From the NCBI GenBank assembly GCA_031283405.1, contig JAITBX010000112.1:1-6630 (forward strand): a DNA stretch of 6,630 bases, written 5' to 3'. This DNA comes from Burkholderiales bacterium (GTDB lineage Bacteria > Pseudomonadota > Gammaproteobacteria > Burkholderiales > Casimicrobiaceae). The position numbers and the translations under genes are program-made. Every line of letters starts with the position of its first letter. The first letter of the stretch is position 1. The notes under the pieces are model-generated. The model did not search any database, was not told the DNA's origin, and saw only the letters and a program-made list of their open reading frames with translations. Shown here one piece after another: positions 1 through 5,588 of the stretch.

Positions 1-346
1 TGGCGCGCATGCCCGCGAGGACTATCCGCATCGTGACGATCAGAACTGGCTGAAACGCACGCTGTCTTTCTGGCGCGATGAAAACGCGACCTTGCCCAAT
101 CTGGAATACGAGCAACTCGACGTGATGAAGATGGAGCTTCCGCCGGGATGGCGCGGTTACGGCGCCAAGGATTACATCGATCATTCCGACACGGCCAAGC
201 GGCAGGCGGAAATCGACGACATCAAAAAGCGGATGGAAGGCAAGAGCCGTTTCGAGATTCAGGAAGCGCTGATGCCTTTCAGCGACAAGCTGCCCGCCAA
301 TTTGCGCGGTCGCAACGAACGCATTGACGAACCTTTGAAGAAGTGA
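1..346 (+). CDS. frdA: Fumarate reductase (or succinate dehydrogenase) flavoprotein subunit, C-terminal end only
   Basis: This is the 3' end of a gene that begins before the window; the reading frame is open from base 2 to the TGA at 344-346, about 114 residues. The intact protein is the FAD-carrying catalytic subunit that interconverts fumarate and succinate. The visible part opens with GAHAREDYPHRDDQNW, the conserved C-terminal block of the SdhA/FrdA family, followed by LPPGWRGYGAKDYI and a charged helical tail (AEIDDIKKRMEGKSRFEIQEALMP). This tail resembles Wolinella-type FrdA rather than Escherichia coli FrdA, judged from memory. The FAD-binding and active-site domains lie outside the window. 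The immediately following iron-sulfur subunit gene confirms the assignment. Direction of catalysis in vivo (fumarate reduction or succinate oxidation) cannot be told from sequence. A TTG at 92 lies inside this frame and is not a real start. Confidence 0.93.
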   Translation, partial: GAHAREDYPHRDDQNWLKRTLSFWRDENATLPNLEYEQLDVMKMELPPGWRGYGAKDYIDHSDTAKRQAEIDDIKKRMEGKSRFEIQEALMPFSDKLPANLRGRNERIDEPLKK

Positions 347-354
347 GCCAGAAG

Positions 355-1119
355 ATGAGTGACGTACAACAAAATACCACGTCGGGCGGACAGCCCCGGC
401 AACGGATGCTGACTTTTCATATCCTGCGCTATAACCCGCAGGATCCTGACAGCAAGCCGCACATGCAGTCCTATCAGTTGGAAGAAACCGAAGGGATGAC
501 GCTCTTTTTGGCGTTGAGTGAAATCCGCGAACATCAAGACCCGACGCTGCAATACGATTTCGTTTGCCGCGCCGGCATCTGCGGCAGTTGCTCAATGCTC
601 ATCAATGGCCGCCCGGGCTTGGCTTGCCGGACGTTGACGCACGAGATGGACGCCGACATCACGCTGGCGCCTTTGCCGGTGTTTGAACTGATCGGCGATT
701 TGTCGGTGAACACCGGCAAATGGATGCGCGGAATGAGCGAGCGCCTCGAAACGTGGGTGCATGCGAAAGAGGAAGAACTCAATCTTTCCAAAGCCGAGTC
801 GCGCATGGATCCCGAATTGGCCGAGCAGATTTATGAACTGGATCGTTGCGTCGAGTGCGGCTCGTGCGTGGCAGCGTGCGGCACGGCGCAGATGCGAAAA
901 GATTTCGTGGGCGCGGTCGGCATGAACAAAGTCACGCGCTTCATGCTTGATCCGCGCGACACGCGCAGCGATGCTGATTTCTACGAAGTGGTGGGCGACG
1001 ATAACGGCGTGTTTGGTTGCATGTCGTTACTGGGTTGCCACGATATCTGTCCGAAGGAATTGCCGTTACAAACGCAACTGGCGTTTTTGCGAAGAAAGAT
1101 GGCAACCATCGGAAAATAA
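355..1119 (+). CDS. frdB: Fumarate reductase iron-sulfur subunit, Wolinella type
   Basis: This subunit carries electrons from the membrane quinol-oxidising subunit to the FAD in FrdA. From ATG 355 it has 254 residues. The [2Fe-2S] ligands are C71, C76, C79 and C91 in CRAGICGSC...GLAC. The [4Fe-4S] ligands are C165, C168, C171 and C232, and the [3Fe-4S] ligands are C175, C222 and C228 (CVECGSCVAAC and GCMSLLGCHDICP). The spacing equals that of Wolinella succinogenes FrdB as I remember it, shifted by 14 residues throughout. The start is uncertain. GTG 343 is in frame, overlaps the frdA stop as GTGA, and would add four residues. I chose ATG 355, which has a weak GAG about seven bases upstream. 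The gene is almost certainly cotranscribed with frdA. A membrane subunit gene (frdC) is not seen here and in this family usually precedes frdA. A terminator follows at once. Confidence 0.95.
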   Translation: MSDVQQNTTSGGQPRQRMLTFHILRYNPQDPDSKPHMQSYQLEETEGMTLFLALSEIREHQDPTLQYDFVCRAGICGSCSMLINGRPGLACRTLTHEMDADITLAPLPVFELIGDLSVNTGKWMRGMSERLETWVHAKEEELNLSKAESRMDPELAEQIYELDRCVECGSCVAACGTAQMRKDFVGAVGMNKVTRFMLDPRDTRSDADFYEVVGDDNGVFGCMSLLGCHDICPKELPLQTQLAFLRRKMATIGK

Positions 1120-1122
1120 GTG

Positions 1123-1154
1123 AAAAAATCCCCGCGAAATGCGGGGATTTTTTC
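1123..1154 (+). terminator. Intrinsic terminator after frdB
   Basis: A perfect 13-bp inverted repeat pairs 1123-1135 (AAAAAATCCCCGC) with 1141-1153 (GCGGGGATTTTTT) around the five-base loop GAAAT. The GC core followed by a run of six T is a standard rho-independent terminator. It begins four bases after the frdB stop. Because the left arm starts with six A, it could also terminate transcripts arriving on the - strand. It separates frdAB from aspA, which therefore needs readthrough or its own promoter in the remaining 55 bases. I see no convincing -35/-10 pair there: TTGACG at 1170-1175 has no good partner. Confidence 0.93.
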
Positions 1155-1195
1155 TTGGAGCGTCGAAGTTTGACGTAAAAATCGAAGCAAGAAGT

Positions 1196-1202
1196 GGAGA
1201 GG
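1196..1202 (+). promoter_or_regulatory. Ribosome binding site of aspA
   Basis: GGAGAGG lies six bases before ATG 1209 and fixes that start. The in-frame GTG at 1194, which would add five residues, sits on top of this site and is rejected. Confidence 0.8.
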
Positions 1203-1208
1203 TGTGAA

Positions 1209-2612
1209 ATGAGCCGAATCGAGAAAGACTTTCTGGGAGAAAGGGAACTGCCTGATAGTGCCTACTACGGTGTCCAAACGTTACGAGGCAAGGAAAACTT
1301 TTACATTACCGGCCAGCCGATGTCGGGCGAGCCGAGCATGGTCAAAGGTTTGGCTTATGTGAAAAAGGCCGCCGCGATGGCCAACCGCGATCTTGGCGCG
1401 CTGGATGCCAAGGTGGCGGAGGCGATCGTCAAAGCCTGCGACCGCTTGATTGCGGGTGAGTTCATCGACCAATTCATTACCGATTACATCCAGGGCGGCG
1501 CCGGCACTTCGGTTAACATGAACGCCAACGAAGTCATCGCCAACGTAGCGCTGGAATCCATGGGCAAACCGAAAGGCGACTACGCGACAGTCAGTCCGAA
1601 CGATCACGTCAATTGTTCGCAGTCCACCAACGATGCCTATCCGACGGCGTTTCGTCTGGCGCTAATCATGCGGCTGAAAGAGTACGCGAAAACCCTGCGT
1701 GAATTACAGAATGCGCTTCACGCCAAAGGCAAAGAATTCAGCCGCGTGTTGAAGATGGGGCGCACGCATTTGCAGGACGCAGTGCCGATGTCGATGGGCG
1801 CTGAGTTCAACGGTTTTGCGACGACTATCGGCGAGGAAATCCAGCGCATCGAAAGCTCGTGCAACCTGTTGCTTGAAGTCAATCTCGGCGCAACGGCGAT
1901 CGGCACTTCGGTCAACACGCCGGAAGGTTACCCCAAGCTGGCGGTGGACTATCTCTCCAAAGTCACCGGCGAAAAATTCATTCTGGCGGGCGATCTGGTC
2001 GAAGCGACTTCCGACACCGGCGCGTATGTGCAGCTTTCCGGCGTGTTGAAGCGGACGGCGGTAAAGCTGACCAAAATCTGCAACGACTTGCGGATGCTGG
2101 CCTCCGGCCCGCGCTGCGGTCTGAACGAAATCAATCTGCCGCAGTTGCAGCCGGGTTCGTCGATCATGCCGGGCAAAGTCAATCCGGTGATTCCCGAAGT
2201 GGTCAATCAAACCGGCTTCTTCGTGATCGGCATGGATTTGACCGTCACGCTGGCGGCGTCGGCGGGGCAGTTGCAGTTGAACGTGATGGAGCCGGTGATC
2301 GCTTATGCGTTGTTCAGTTCGATCAACGCGATGCAGAACGCCGTGAGGAGTCTGACTGAGAATTGCGTGAAAGGCATTACGTCCAACAAGGAGAGAACCG
2401 AAGCGATGGTGCTTGGCTCGTTGGGTATCGTGACCCAGTTGAATCCGATTCTGGGGTACAAGCAGTGCGCAGAAATCGCGCGCGAAGGCTATCAGCAAAA
2501 CAAGTCGATTCACGACATCGTGGTGAAAGAAAAGAAATTGCTGACGCAGCAAAAATGGGATGAGGTTTTCTCGTTTGACAACCTGATCAATCCGCAATTC
2601 ATCAAAGGCTAA
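1209..2612 (+). CDS. aspA: Aspartate ammonia-lyase (aspartase)
   Basis: This cytoplasmic enzyme reversibly deaminates L-aspartate to fumarate and ammonia. The 467-residue protein is close to the family's usual length of about 470. Fumarase/aspartase superfamily blocks are complete. They are TSVNMNANEV at residues 100-109, NCSQSTND at 135-142, GRTHLQDAVP from 184 with H187, and the signature loop GSSIMPGKVNP at 316-326, which contains the catalytic serine and the conserved K323 and N325. I prefer aspartase over fumarase because the N-terminus (RIEKDFLGERELP, YYGVQTLR) and the C-terminal half (GITSNKERTEAMV, LNPILGYKQCAEIARE) read as AspA, and because a DcuA transporter follows 24 bases downstream, as in the E. 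coli aspA–dcuA pair. The product fumarate is the substrate of the upstream reductase. Confidence 0.95.
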   Translation: MSRIEKDFLGERELPDSAYYGVQTLRGKENFYITGQPMSGEPSMVKGLAYVKKAAAMANRDLGALDAKVAEAIVKACDRLIAGEFIDQFITDYIQGGAGTSVNMNANEVIANVALESMGKPKGDYATVSPNDHVNCSQSTNDAYPTAFRLALIMRLKEYAKTLRELQNALHAKGKEFSRVLKMGRTHLQDAVPMSMGAEFNGFATTIGEEIQRIESSCNLLLEVNLGATAIGTSVNTPEGYPKLAVDYLSKVTGEKFILAGDLVEATSDTGAYVQLSGVLKRTAVKLTKICNDLRMLASGPRCGLNEINLPQLQPGSSIMPGKVNPVIPEVVNQTGFFVIGMDLTVTLAASAGQLQLNVMEPVIAYALFSSINAMQNAVRSLTENCVKGITSNKERTEAMVLGSLGIVTQLNPILGYKQCAEIAREGYQQNKSIHDIVVKEKKLLTQQKWDEVFSFDNLINPQFIKG

Positions 2613-2636
2613 CTTCAACTTTTTTGGGAGACGGCT

Positions 2637-3950
2637 ATGGATTTCAACGTAATCCTTCAACTCGTTATTGTATTGGGCGCGATTTTCCTGGGCGCGCGAC
2701 TGGGCAGCATCGGCATCGGTTACGCCGGCGGTTTGGGCGTGCTGGTGCTGGCGCTGGTCGGCGTCAAACCGGGAAGCATTCCGATCGACGTTATCTTGGT
2801 CATCATGTCGGTCATCGCCGCCATCGGCGCCATGCAGGTGGCGGGCGGCATCGACTTTCTGGTGGTCGTCGCCGAAAAGTTTTTGCGCAAACATCCGAAG
2901 TACATCACCTATCTGGCGCCGCTCGTCACTTACTTCATGACGCTTATGGCAGGCACCGGCCACACAGCGTTTTCGACGCTGCCGGTGATCGCCGAAGTTG
3001 CCAAGGAGCAGGGCGTTCGACCGTCGCGCCCCTTGTCGATCTCGGTGGTGGCCTCGCAAATCGCCATCACCGCATCGCCGATTTCGGCGGCGGTGGTGTT
3101 CTTCTCCGGCGCTGTCGAGCCGTTGGGCGTGGGGTATATCGACATTCTGATGATCTGCATCCCGACGACTTTGTTGGCGGTGATCCTGACCTCGTTCATC
3201 ACCAATTTCCTCGGCAAGGAATTGAAAGACGATCCGGTGTATCAGGAACGTTTGGCCAAAGGACTGGTGGTGATGCGCGGCGTGTCCAACATCAAAGTCA
3301 CCAAGATGGGCAAGCGCTCGGTGTGGATATTTCTCGTCGCCATCGTGATGGTGATGCTTTACGCCACACTCATCAGCGACAAAGTGGGATTGATCTCGAA
3401 AGAAAACATCATTCTGTCGCGTGACCACGCCATCTACGTCTTCATGTTGAGCGCGGCGACGGCAATTGCCTTCTTCTGCCGGATCGACGCCGCCAGCGTG
3501 TTGAGCGCTTCGACGTTCAAGTCAGGCATGAGCGCTTGCGTTTGTATCCTCGGCGTGGCGTGGCTGGGCGCGACCTTCGTCAATGCTCACGAAGCCGGCA
3601 TCAAGGAACTGGCCGGCAGCGTGCTGGAAACCAAACCGTGGCTGTTGGCAGTGGCGTTGTTCTTCGCCTCGACCTTGCTCTACTCGCAGGCGGCGACGGC
3701 GCGCGCGCTGATGCCGCTGGCGATCTCGGTCGGCGCAACGCCGGTCACGCTGGTTGCGTCGCTTGCGGCAGTGTCGGCGCTGTTCGTGTTGCCGACCTAT
3801 CCGACGCTGTTGGCGGCGGTCGAAATGGACGACACCGGCTCGACGAAGATCGGCAAATATGTGTTCAACCACCCGTTCTTCATCCCCGGTGTGGTCGCCA
3901 TCGCGCTGGCAACCTTCTTCGGCTTCATCTTGGCCGATATTGTGTTGTAG
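2637..3950 (+). CDS. dcuA: Anaerobic C4-dicarboxylate transporter, DcuA type
   Basis: This inner-membrane carrier of the Dcu family exchanges aspartate, fumarate, malate and succinate. The 437-residue protein is hydrophobic throughout, with perhaps ten or more membrane segments and one polar loop at about residues 190-230 (GKELKDDPVYQERL). The opening GARLGSIGIGYAGGLGVLVL, the block FKSGMSACVCILGVAWLG from residue 294, LLYSQAATARALMP, and MDDTGSTKIGKYVFNHPFF from residue 397 match E. coli DcuA much better than DcuB, judged from memory. Annotation pipelines may nevertheless label it dcuB. GGGAG at 2626-2630, six bases before ATG 2637, sets the start. The 24-base gap after aspA shows no terminator, so the two genes are probably one transcript. 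It would supply aspartate or fumarate and export succinate. Confidence 0.94.
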   Translation: MDFNVILQLVIVLGAIFLGARLGSIGIGYAGGLGVLVLALVGVKPGSIPIDVILVIMSVIAAIGAMQVAGGIDFLVVVAEKFLRKHPKYITYLAPLVTYFMTLMAGTGHTAFSTLPVIAEVAKEQGVRPSRPLSISVVASQIAITASPISAAVVFFSGAVEPLGVGYIDILMICIPTTLLAVILTSFITNFLGKELKDDPVYQERLAKGLVVMRGVSNIKVTKMGKRSVWIFLVAIVMVMLYATLISDKVGLISKENIILSRDHAIYVFMLSAATAIAFFCRIDAASVLSASTFKSGMSACVCILGVAWLGATFVNAHEAGIKELAGSVLETKPWLLAVALFFASTLLYSQAATARALMPLAISVGATPVTLVASLAAVSALFVLPTYPTLLAAVEMDDTGSTKIGKYVFNHPFFIPGVVAIALATFFGFILADIVL

Positions 3951-3969
3951 GATATTGTATCGCACGAAA

Positions 3970-4009
3970 CCCCTCTTCCTTGTGGGAGAGGGGGCAAGGA
4001 GTGAAGGGT
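3970..4009 (+). repeat. Palindromic repeat unit (CCCCTCTTCC hairpin with GGGTGRGGG-like tail)
   Basis: CCCCTCTTCC at 3970-3979 pairs with GGGAGAGGGG at 3984-3993 around TTGT. One position is a G·T wobble; the other nine are Watson-Crick pairs. A purine-rich tail (CAAGGAGTGAAGGG) follows. The same plan of hairpin plus tail recurs at 5343-5380 and, as two facing copies, at 5449-5523, so this is one member of a dispersed family in this genome. Confidence 0.75.
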
Positions 4010-4060
4010 AAGCGGGACGCCGAAGGCGGCGACCCCTGCGCCCGCTACCCAGCGCTTTGT

Positions 4061-4091
4061 CATTGCGATGAGTAAAGCGACGAAGCAATCC
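4061..4091 (+). repeat. ATTGCGA...CGAAGCAAT palindromic repeat
   Basis: CATTGCGATG at 4061-4070 and CGAAGCAATC at 4081-4090 carry the inverted pentamers ATTGC (4062-4066) and GCAAT (4085-4089). This closely resembles a widely dispersed bacterial repeat of the form GTCATTGCGA(N)GCGAAGCAATCC. Its translations (DCFVA...LLAMT) often appear as spurious small proteins, and that string does appear in the - strand frame here. Recognition is from memory. Confidence 0.7.
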
Positions 4092-4184
4092 GGAGAGTGG
4101 GGAGGATAAGCCGCGAAGCAGCGCCATCCGACGGTGGCATGTTCTGATGCAGAGTATCGTAAATCATGAATTTTTGAGGGCGTG

Positions 4185-4604
4185 ATGTCAGAAAACGAAA
4201 TGAACGAAGCAGGCGATACCCTTGAGCGCGCCAAGGCGTTGCAGGAGGAAGGAGCTCGGCTTTTCGAGCAAAGACAGGAAGAGGATGCGCTGCGTCTCTA
4301 TCGTGCGGCGGGAAGTCTCTTTCGGATCAGCATGGAGAGCACGGTCAGCCCTGAAACCGCGCATCGTTATGCGTTGCTTCTTCAGGGGCTGGCGGTCGCT
4401 GCGGCCGTGACGGGGCGAATCGACGAAGCGCGGTTTGCCGTCGGTACGGGGCTTGTCAATATCAGCGTGGCTCGCAAGACTTGGCCCGACATCGACGAGT
4501 TCGCCGAACTCCAGCAAACCTTCGCGTCGCTTGAAGAGAAACTCGGCGGGAACTGCCCCATCTATCTATCCGACGAACCGGAAAACTGGCTATCCGACGA
4601 TTGA
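4185..4604 (+). CDS. Uncharacterised small TPR-like helical protein
   Basis: I do not recognise this 139-residue protein. It is predicted soluble, with no signal peptide or membrane segment. Residues 13-46 (ALQEEGARLFEQRQEEDALRLY) have the spacing of a tetratricopeptide helix pair: a small residue in helix A, then E-x-A-x-x-x-Y in helix B. Residues 57-94 (ALLLQGLAVAAAVTGRIDEA) fit a second pair with the usual G-x-x-x-E-A turn. A shorter helical stretch covers 102-120, and the acidic tail DEPENWLSDD closes the protein. Such repeats usually bind other proteins; no partner is visible. ATG 4185 was chosen because GAGGG (4176-4180) lies four bases upstream. GTG 4182 is too close to that site, and ATG 4200 has no site. 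Its codon use matches its neighbours, which supports a real gene. It stands alone between two long gaps and may be a single-gene transcript. Confidence 0.72.
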   Translation: MSENEMNEAGDTLERAKALQEEGARLFEQRQEEDALRLYRAAGSLFRISMESTVSPETAHRYALLLQGLAVAAAVTGRIDEARFAVGTGLVNISVARKTWPDIDEFAELQQTFASLEEKLGGNCPIYLSDEPENWLSDD

Positions 4605-4687
4605 GGGGCGTAGATACTTATCAAAATCACCCCCCATGCAACGCCGGATTGAAAGGTTGACCTGACTTGAGCAGGTACACTCACAAT

Positions 4688-4749
4688 CGTTTTGTCCTTA
4701 GTTTGCGCACGTTTTGACATCTGTCATAGTGTTTAAAAATGTCAAAACG
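4688..4749. promoter_or_regulatory. Putative operator: perfect 11-bp inverted repeat plus a third half-site
   Basis: CGTTTTGACAT at 4710-4720 and ATGTCAAAACG at 4739-4749 are exact reverse complements separated by 18 bases. A related half-site, CGTTTTGTC at 4688-4696, lies 22 bp upstream of the left arm in the same orientation, about two helical turns. The left arm also contains TTGACA (4714-4719), a perfect -35 hexamer, and overlaps the small palindrome TGACA-TC-TGTCA (4715-4726). No good -10 lies at the standard distance; TAAAAA at 4734-4739 is only 14 bases away. The site is 77-138 bases upstream of tsaE and has no T-run, so an operator or promoter region is more likely than a terminator. 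Confidence 0.5.
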
Positions 4750-4825
4750 CCTGCAAAATTTCTATTACCTTCCTGTTTCTCTTTCCTGTATCCTTGTAGG
4801 CAAAGAAAAAAAGTAAAGCAATCAC

Positions 4826-5308
4826 ATGCAGGAACCGTTTGAACAATTTCTGAAAGACACCGCCGCCACCGAATTGCTCGGCGGACGTTTGGCGGCGCAT
4901 TTGCGGGGGGGAATGGTGGCGACGTTATCGGGCGATCTCGGCGCCGGAAAAACGACGCTGGTGCGCGGCATGTTGCGCGCTCTTGGAATTTCCGGCGCGG
5001 TCAAAAGCCCCAGTTACGCGCTGGTGGAGGAGTATTTCGTATCAAGAAATAGCTTTAAGTTTTATTTTTATCATTTTGATTTTTATAGAATAAAAGATAA
5101 GTCTGAATGGGAATCCGGAGGCTTTTCGGAATACTTTCGGGACGATGCGGTCTGCGTGATCGAGTGGCCGGAAAAGCTGGGCGATCGTTTGCCGCCGGTT
5201 GATTTGGCGGTGTCTTTGACGTTGCCTTCCGATGCTTCGGCAAGCGGGCGGCTGGCGCGGATCATCTCTCACACGGAAGCGGGGGCGGCGTGTTGGGAGA
5301 AATGCTGA
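4826..5308 (+). CDS. tsaE: tRNA threonylcarbamoyladenosine biosynthesis ATPase TsaE
   Basis: TsaE is the P-loop ATPase that works with TsaB and TsaD to place t6A at position 37 of ANN-decoding tRNAs in the cytoplasm. The 160-residue protein has the family layout. The Walker A motif GDLGAGKTT is at residues 36-44, SPSYALVEEY is at 61-70, YHFDFYRI is at 82-89 with the conserved D85, and the block VIEWPEKLGDRLP follows from residue 111. ATG 4826 is the only reasonable start because a TAA closes the frame four codons upstream. The Shine-Dalgarno signal is poor: the leader is A-rich with no GGAG. Residues 72-92 are encoded by an extremely AT-rich tract that includes two AGA codons and one ATA, unlike the rest of the gene, yet the encoded residues fit the family. 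The cell-wall amidase downstream is its usual neighbour. Confidence 0.95.
   Translation: MQEPFEQFLKDTAATELLGGRLAAHLRGGMVATLSGDLGAGKTTLVRGMLRALGISGAVKSPSYALVEEYFVSRNSFKFYFYHFDFYRIKDKSEWESGGFSEYFRDDAVCVIEWPEKLGDRLPPVDLAVSLTLPSDASASGRLARIISHTEAGAACWEKC
5041..5100 (+). other. AT-rich tract inside tsaE
   Basis: Only 9 of these 60 bases are G or C (15%), against clearly GC-rich sequence on both sides. The frame stays open and encodes the expected region around the conserved HFDFYR block. The 8-mer ATTTTTAT occurs twice, at 5064-5071 and 5079-5086. TTTTAT and ATAAAA form a small inverted repeat at 5081-5095, and ATCA-TTT-TGAT lies at 5070-5080. Confidence 0.85.
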
Positions 5309-5342
5309 TTTATTTCAGACCGTTCGGGCTGATTATAAAATT

Positions 5343-5380
5343 CCCCTCTCCCGCTTGCGGGAGAGGGGTAGGGGGTGGGG
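5343..5380 (+). repeat. Palindromic repeat unit, perfect 12-bp stem
   Basis: CCCCTCTCCCGC at 5343-5354 and GCGGGAGAGGGG at 5357-5368 are exact reverse complements around TT. The tail TAGGGGGTGGGG follows. It is the best-conserved member of the hairpin-plus-tail family in this window. No T-run follows, so terminator function is unproven. Confidence 0.85.
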
Positions 5381-5448
5381 TAGCGTTTGGAGTGTCGTTA
5401 CTCTCCCCTCCGAGACGCGATTCATGGCTTCATTCTTCAGCCCCACTG

Positions 5449-5523
5449 CCCCCATCCCAACCCTCCCCCTCTGGGGGAAGGAACCACATTTCCTCCCCCG
5501 TTGGGGGAGGGGTAAGGTGGGGG
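5449..5523. repeat. Two repeat units in inverted, tail-outward arrangement
   Basis: The right unit has the stem CCTCCCCC (5492-5499) with GGGGGAGG (5503-5510) and then the tail GGTAAGGTGGGGG. The left unit (5449-5481) is its approximate reverse complement: the tail CCCCCATCCCAACC comes first, then CCTCCCCC, TCT and GGGGGAAGG. The two units are separated by a few bases (AACCACATT), so the whole block could fold as one long imperfect cruciform or as two separate hairpins. Confidence 0.8.
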
Positions 5524-5579
5524 TCGGCAGTGCAAGAACATAAAGGGTTAAATCAAAAATACTCTGATGACTTCGTGAC

Positions 5580-5587
5580 GGAGGGGG
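5580..5587 (+). promoter_or_regulatory. Ribosome binding site of the amidase gene
   Basis: GGAGGGGG immediately precedes GTG 5589 and supports it as the start. The frame is closed upstream by the TGA at 5568-5570, and there is no ATG in frame until well past the signal peptide. Confidence 0.7.
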
Positions 5588-5588
5588 A

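Larger units (their letters stand above)
3951..4184. other. Intergenic gap filled with short palindromic repeats
   Basis: This 234-base gap between dcuA and the next gene has no supportable gene. It holds, in order, a CCCCTCTTCC hairpin unit (3970-4009), a GC-rich stretch with the small hairpin CGCCGAAGGCG at 4018-4028, and an ATTGC...GCAAT unit (4061-4091). It also has a GGAT...ATCC pair spanning 4102-4129. No clear T-tailed terminator for dcuA and no clear promoter for the following gene are visible. The open frame on the - strand through this gap is a by-product of the repeats. Confidence 0.75.
5309..5588. other. Intergenic gap between tsaE and the amidase
   Basis: These 280 bases hold no gene. 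They contain a single hairpin repeat (5343-5380) and a pair of inverted repeat units (5449-5523). About 65 unique bases follow, leading to the amidase ribosome binding site. TATAAA at 5334-5339 is a good -10 hexamer, but no matching -35 is visible. The gap is long for two genes that are often adjacent or overlapping in related bacteria. Confidence 0.75.

Noticed and set aside
1170..1184. FNR-like box upstream of aspA (TTGAC...ATCGA)
   Set aside because: The half-sites differ from TTGAT/ATCAA and the spacing is six rather than four bases, so it does not meet the FNR consensus.
1704..3428. A 574-codon open frame on the - strand opposite aspA and dcuA
   Set aside because: Its product is a low-complexity string rich in His, Asp, Arg and Gln with no domain, it is fully antisense to two well-conserved genes, and such long antisense frames are expected when GC-rich codons avoid TTA/CTA/TCA in the + frame.
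3970..4131. CRISPR array made of the clustered repeats
   Set aside because: There are no regularly spaced identical direct repeats with unique spacers; the units are single palindromes from different families.
3522..4234. Frames on the - strand running from dcuA through the repeat gap
   Set aside because: They contain the DCFVA...LLAMT-like translation of a dispersed repeat and an arginine-rich antisense translation of dcuA; no ribosome binding site or family match.
4660..4676. ACCTG...CAGGT inverted repeat downstream of the TPR-like gene as a terminator
   Set aside because: The stem is only five base pairs with a seven-base loop and no T-run follows.
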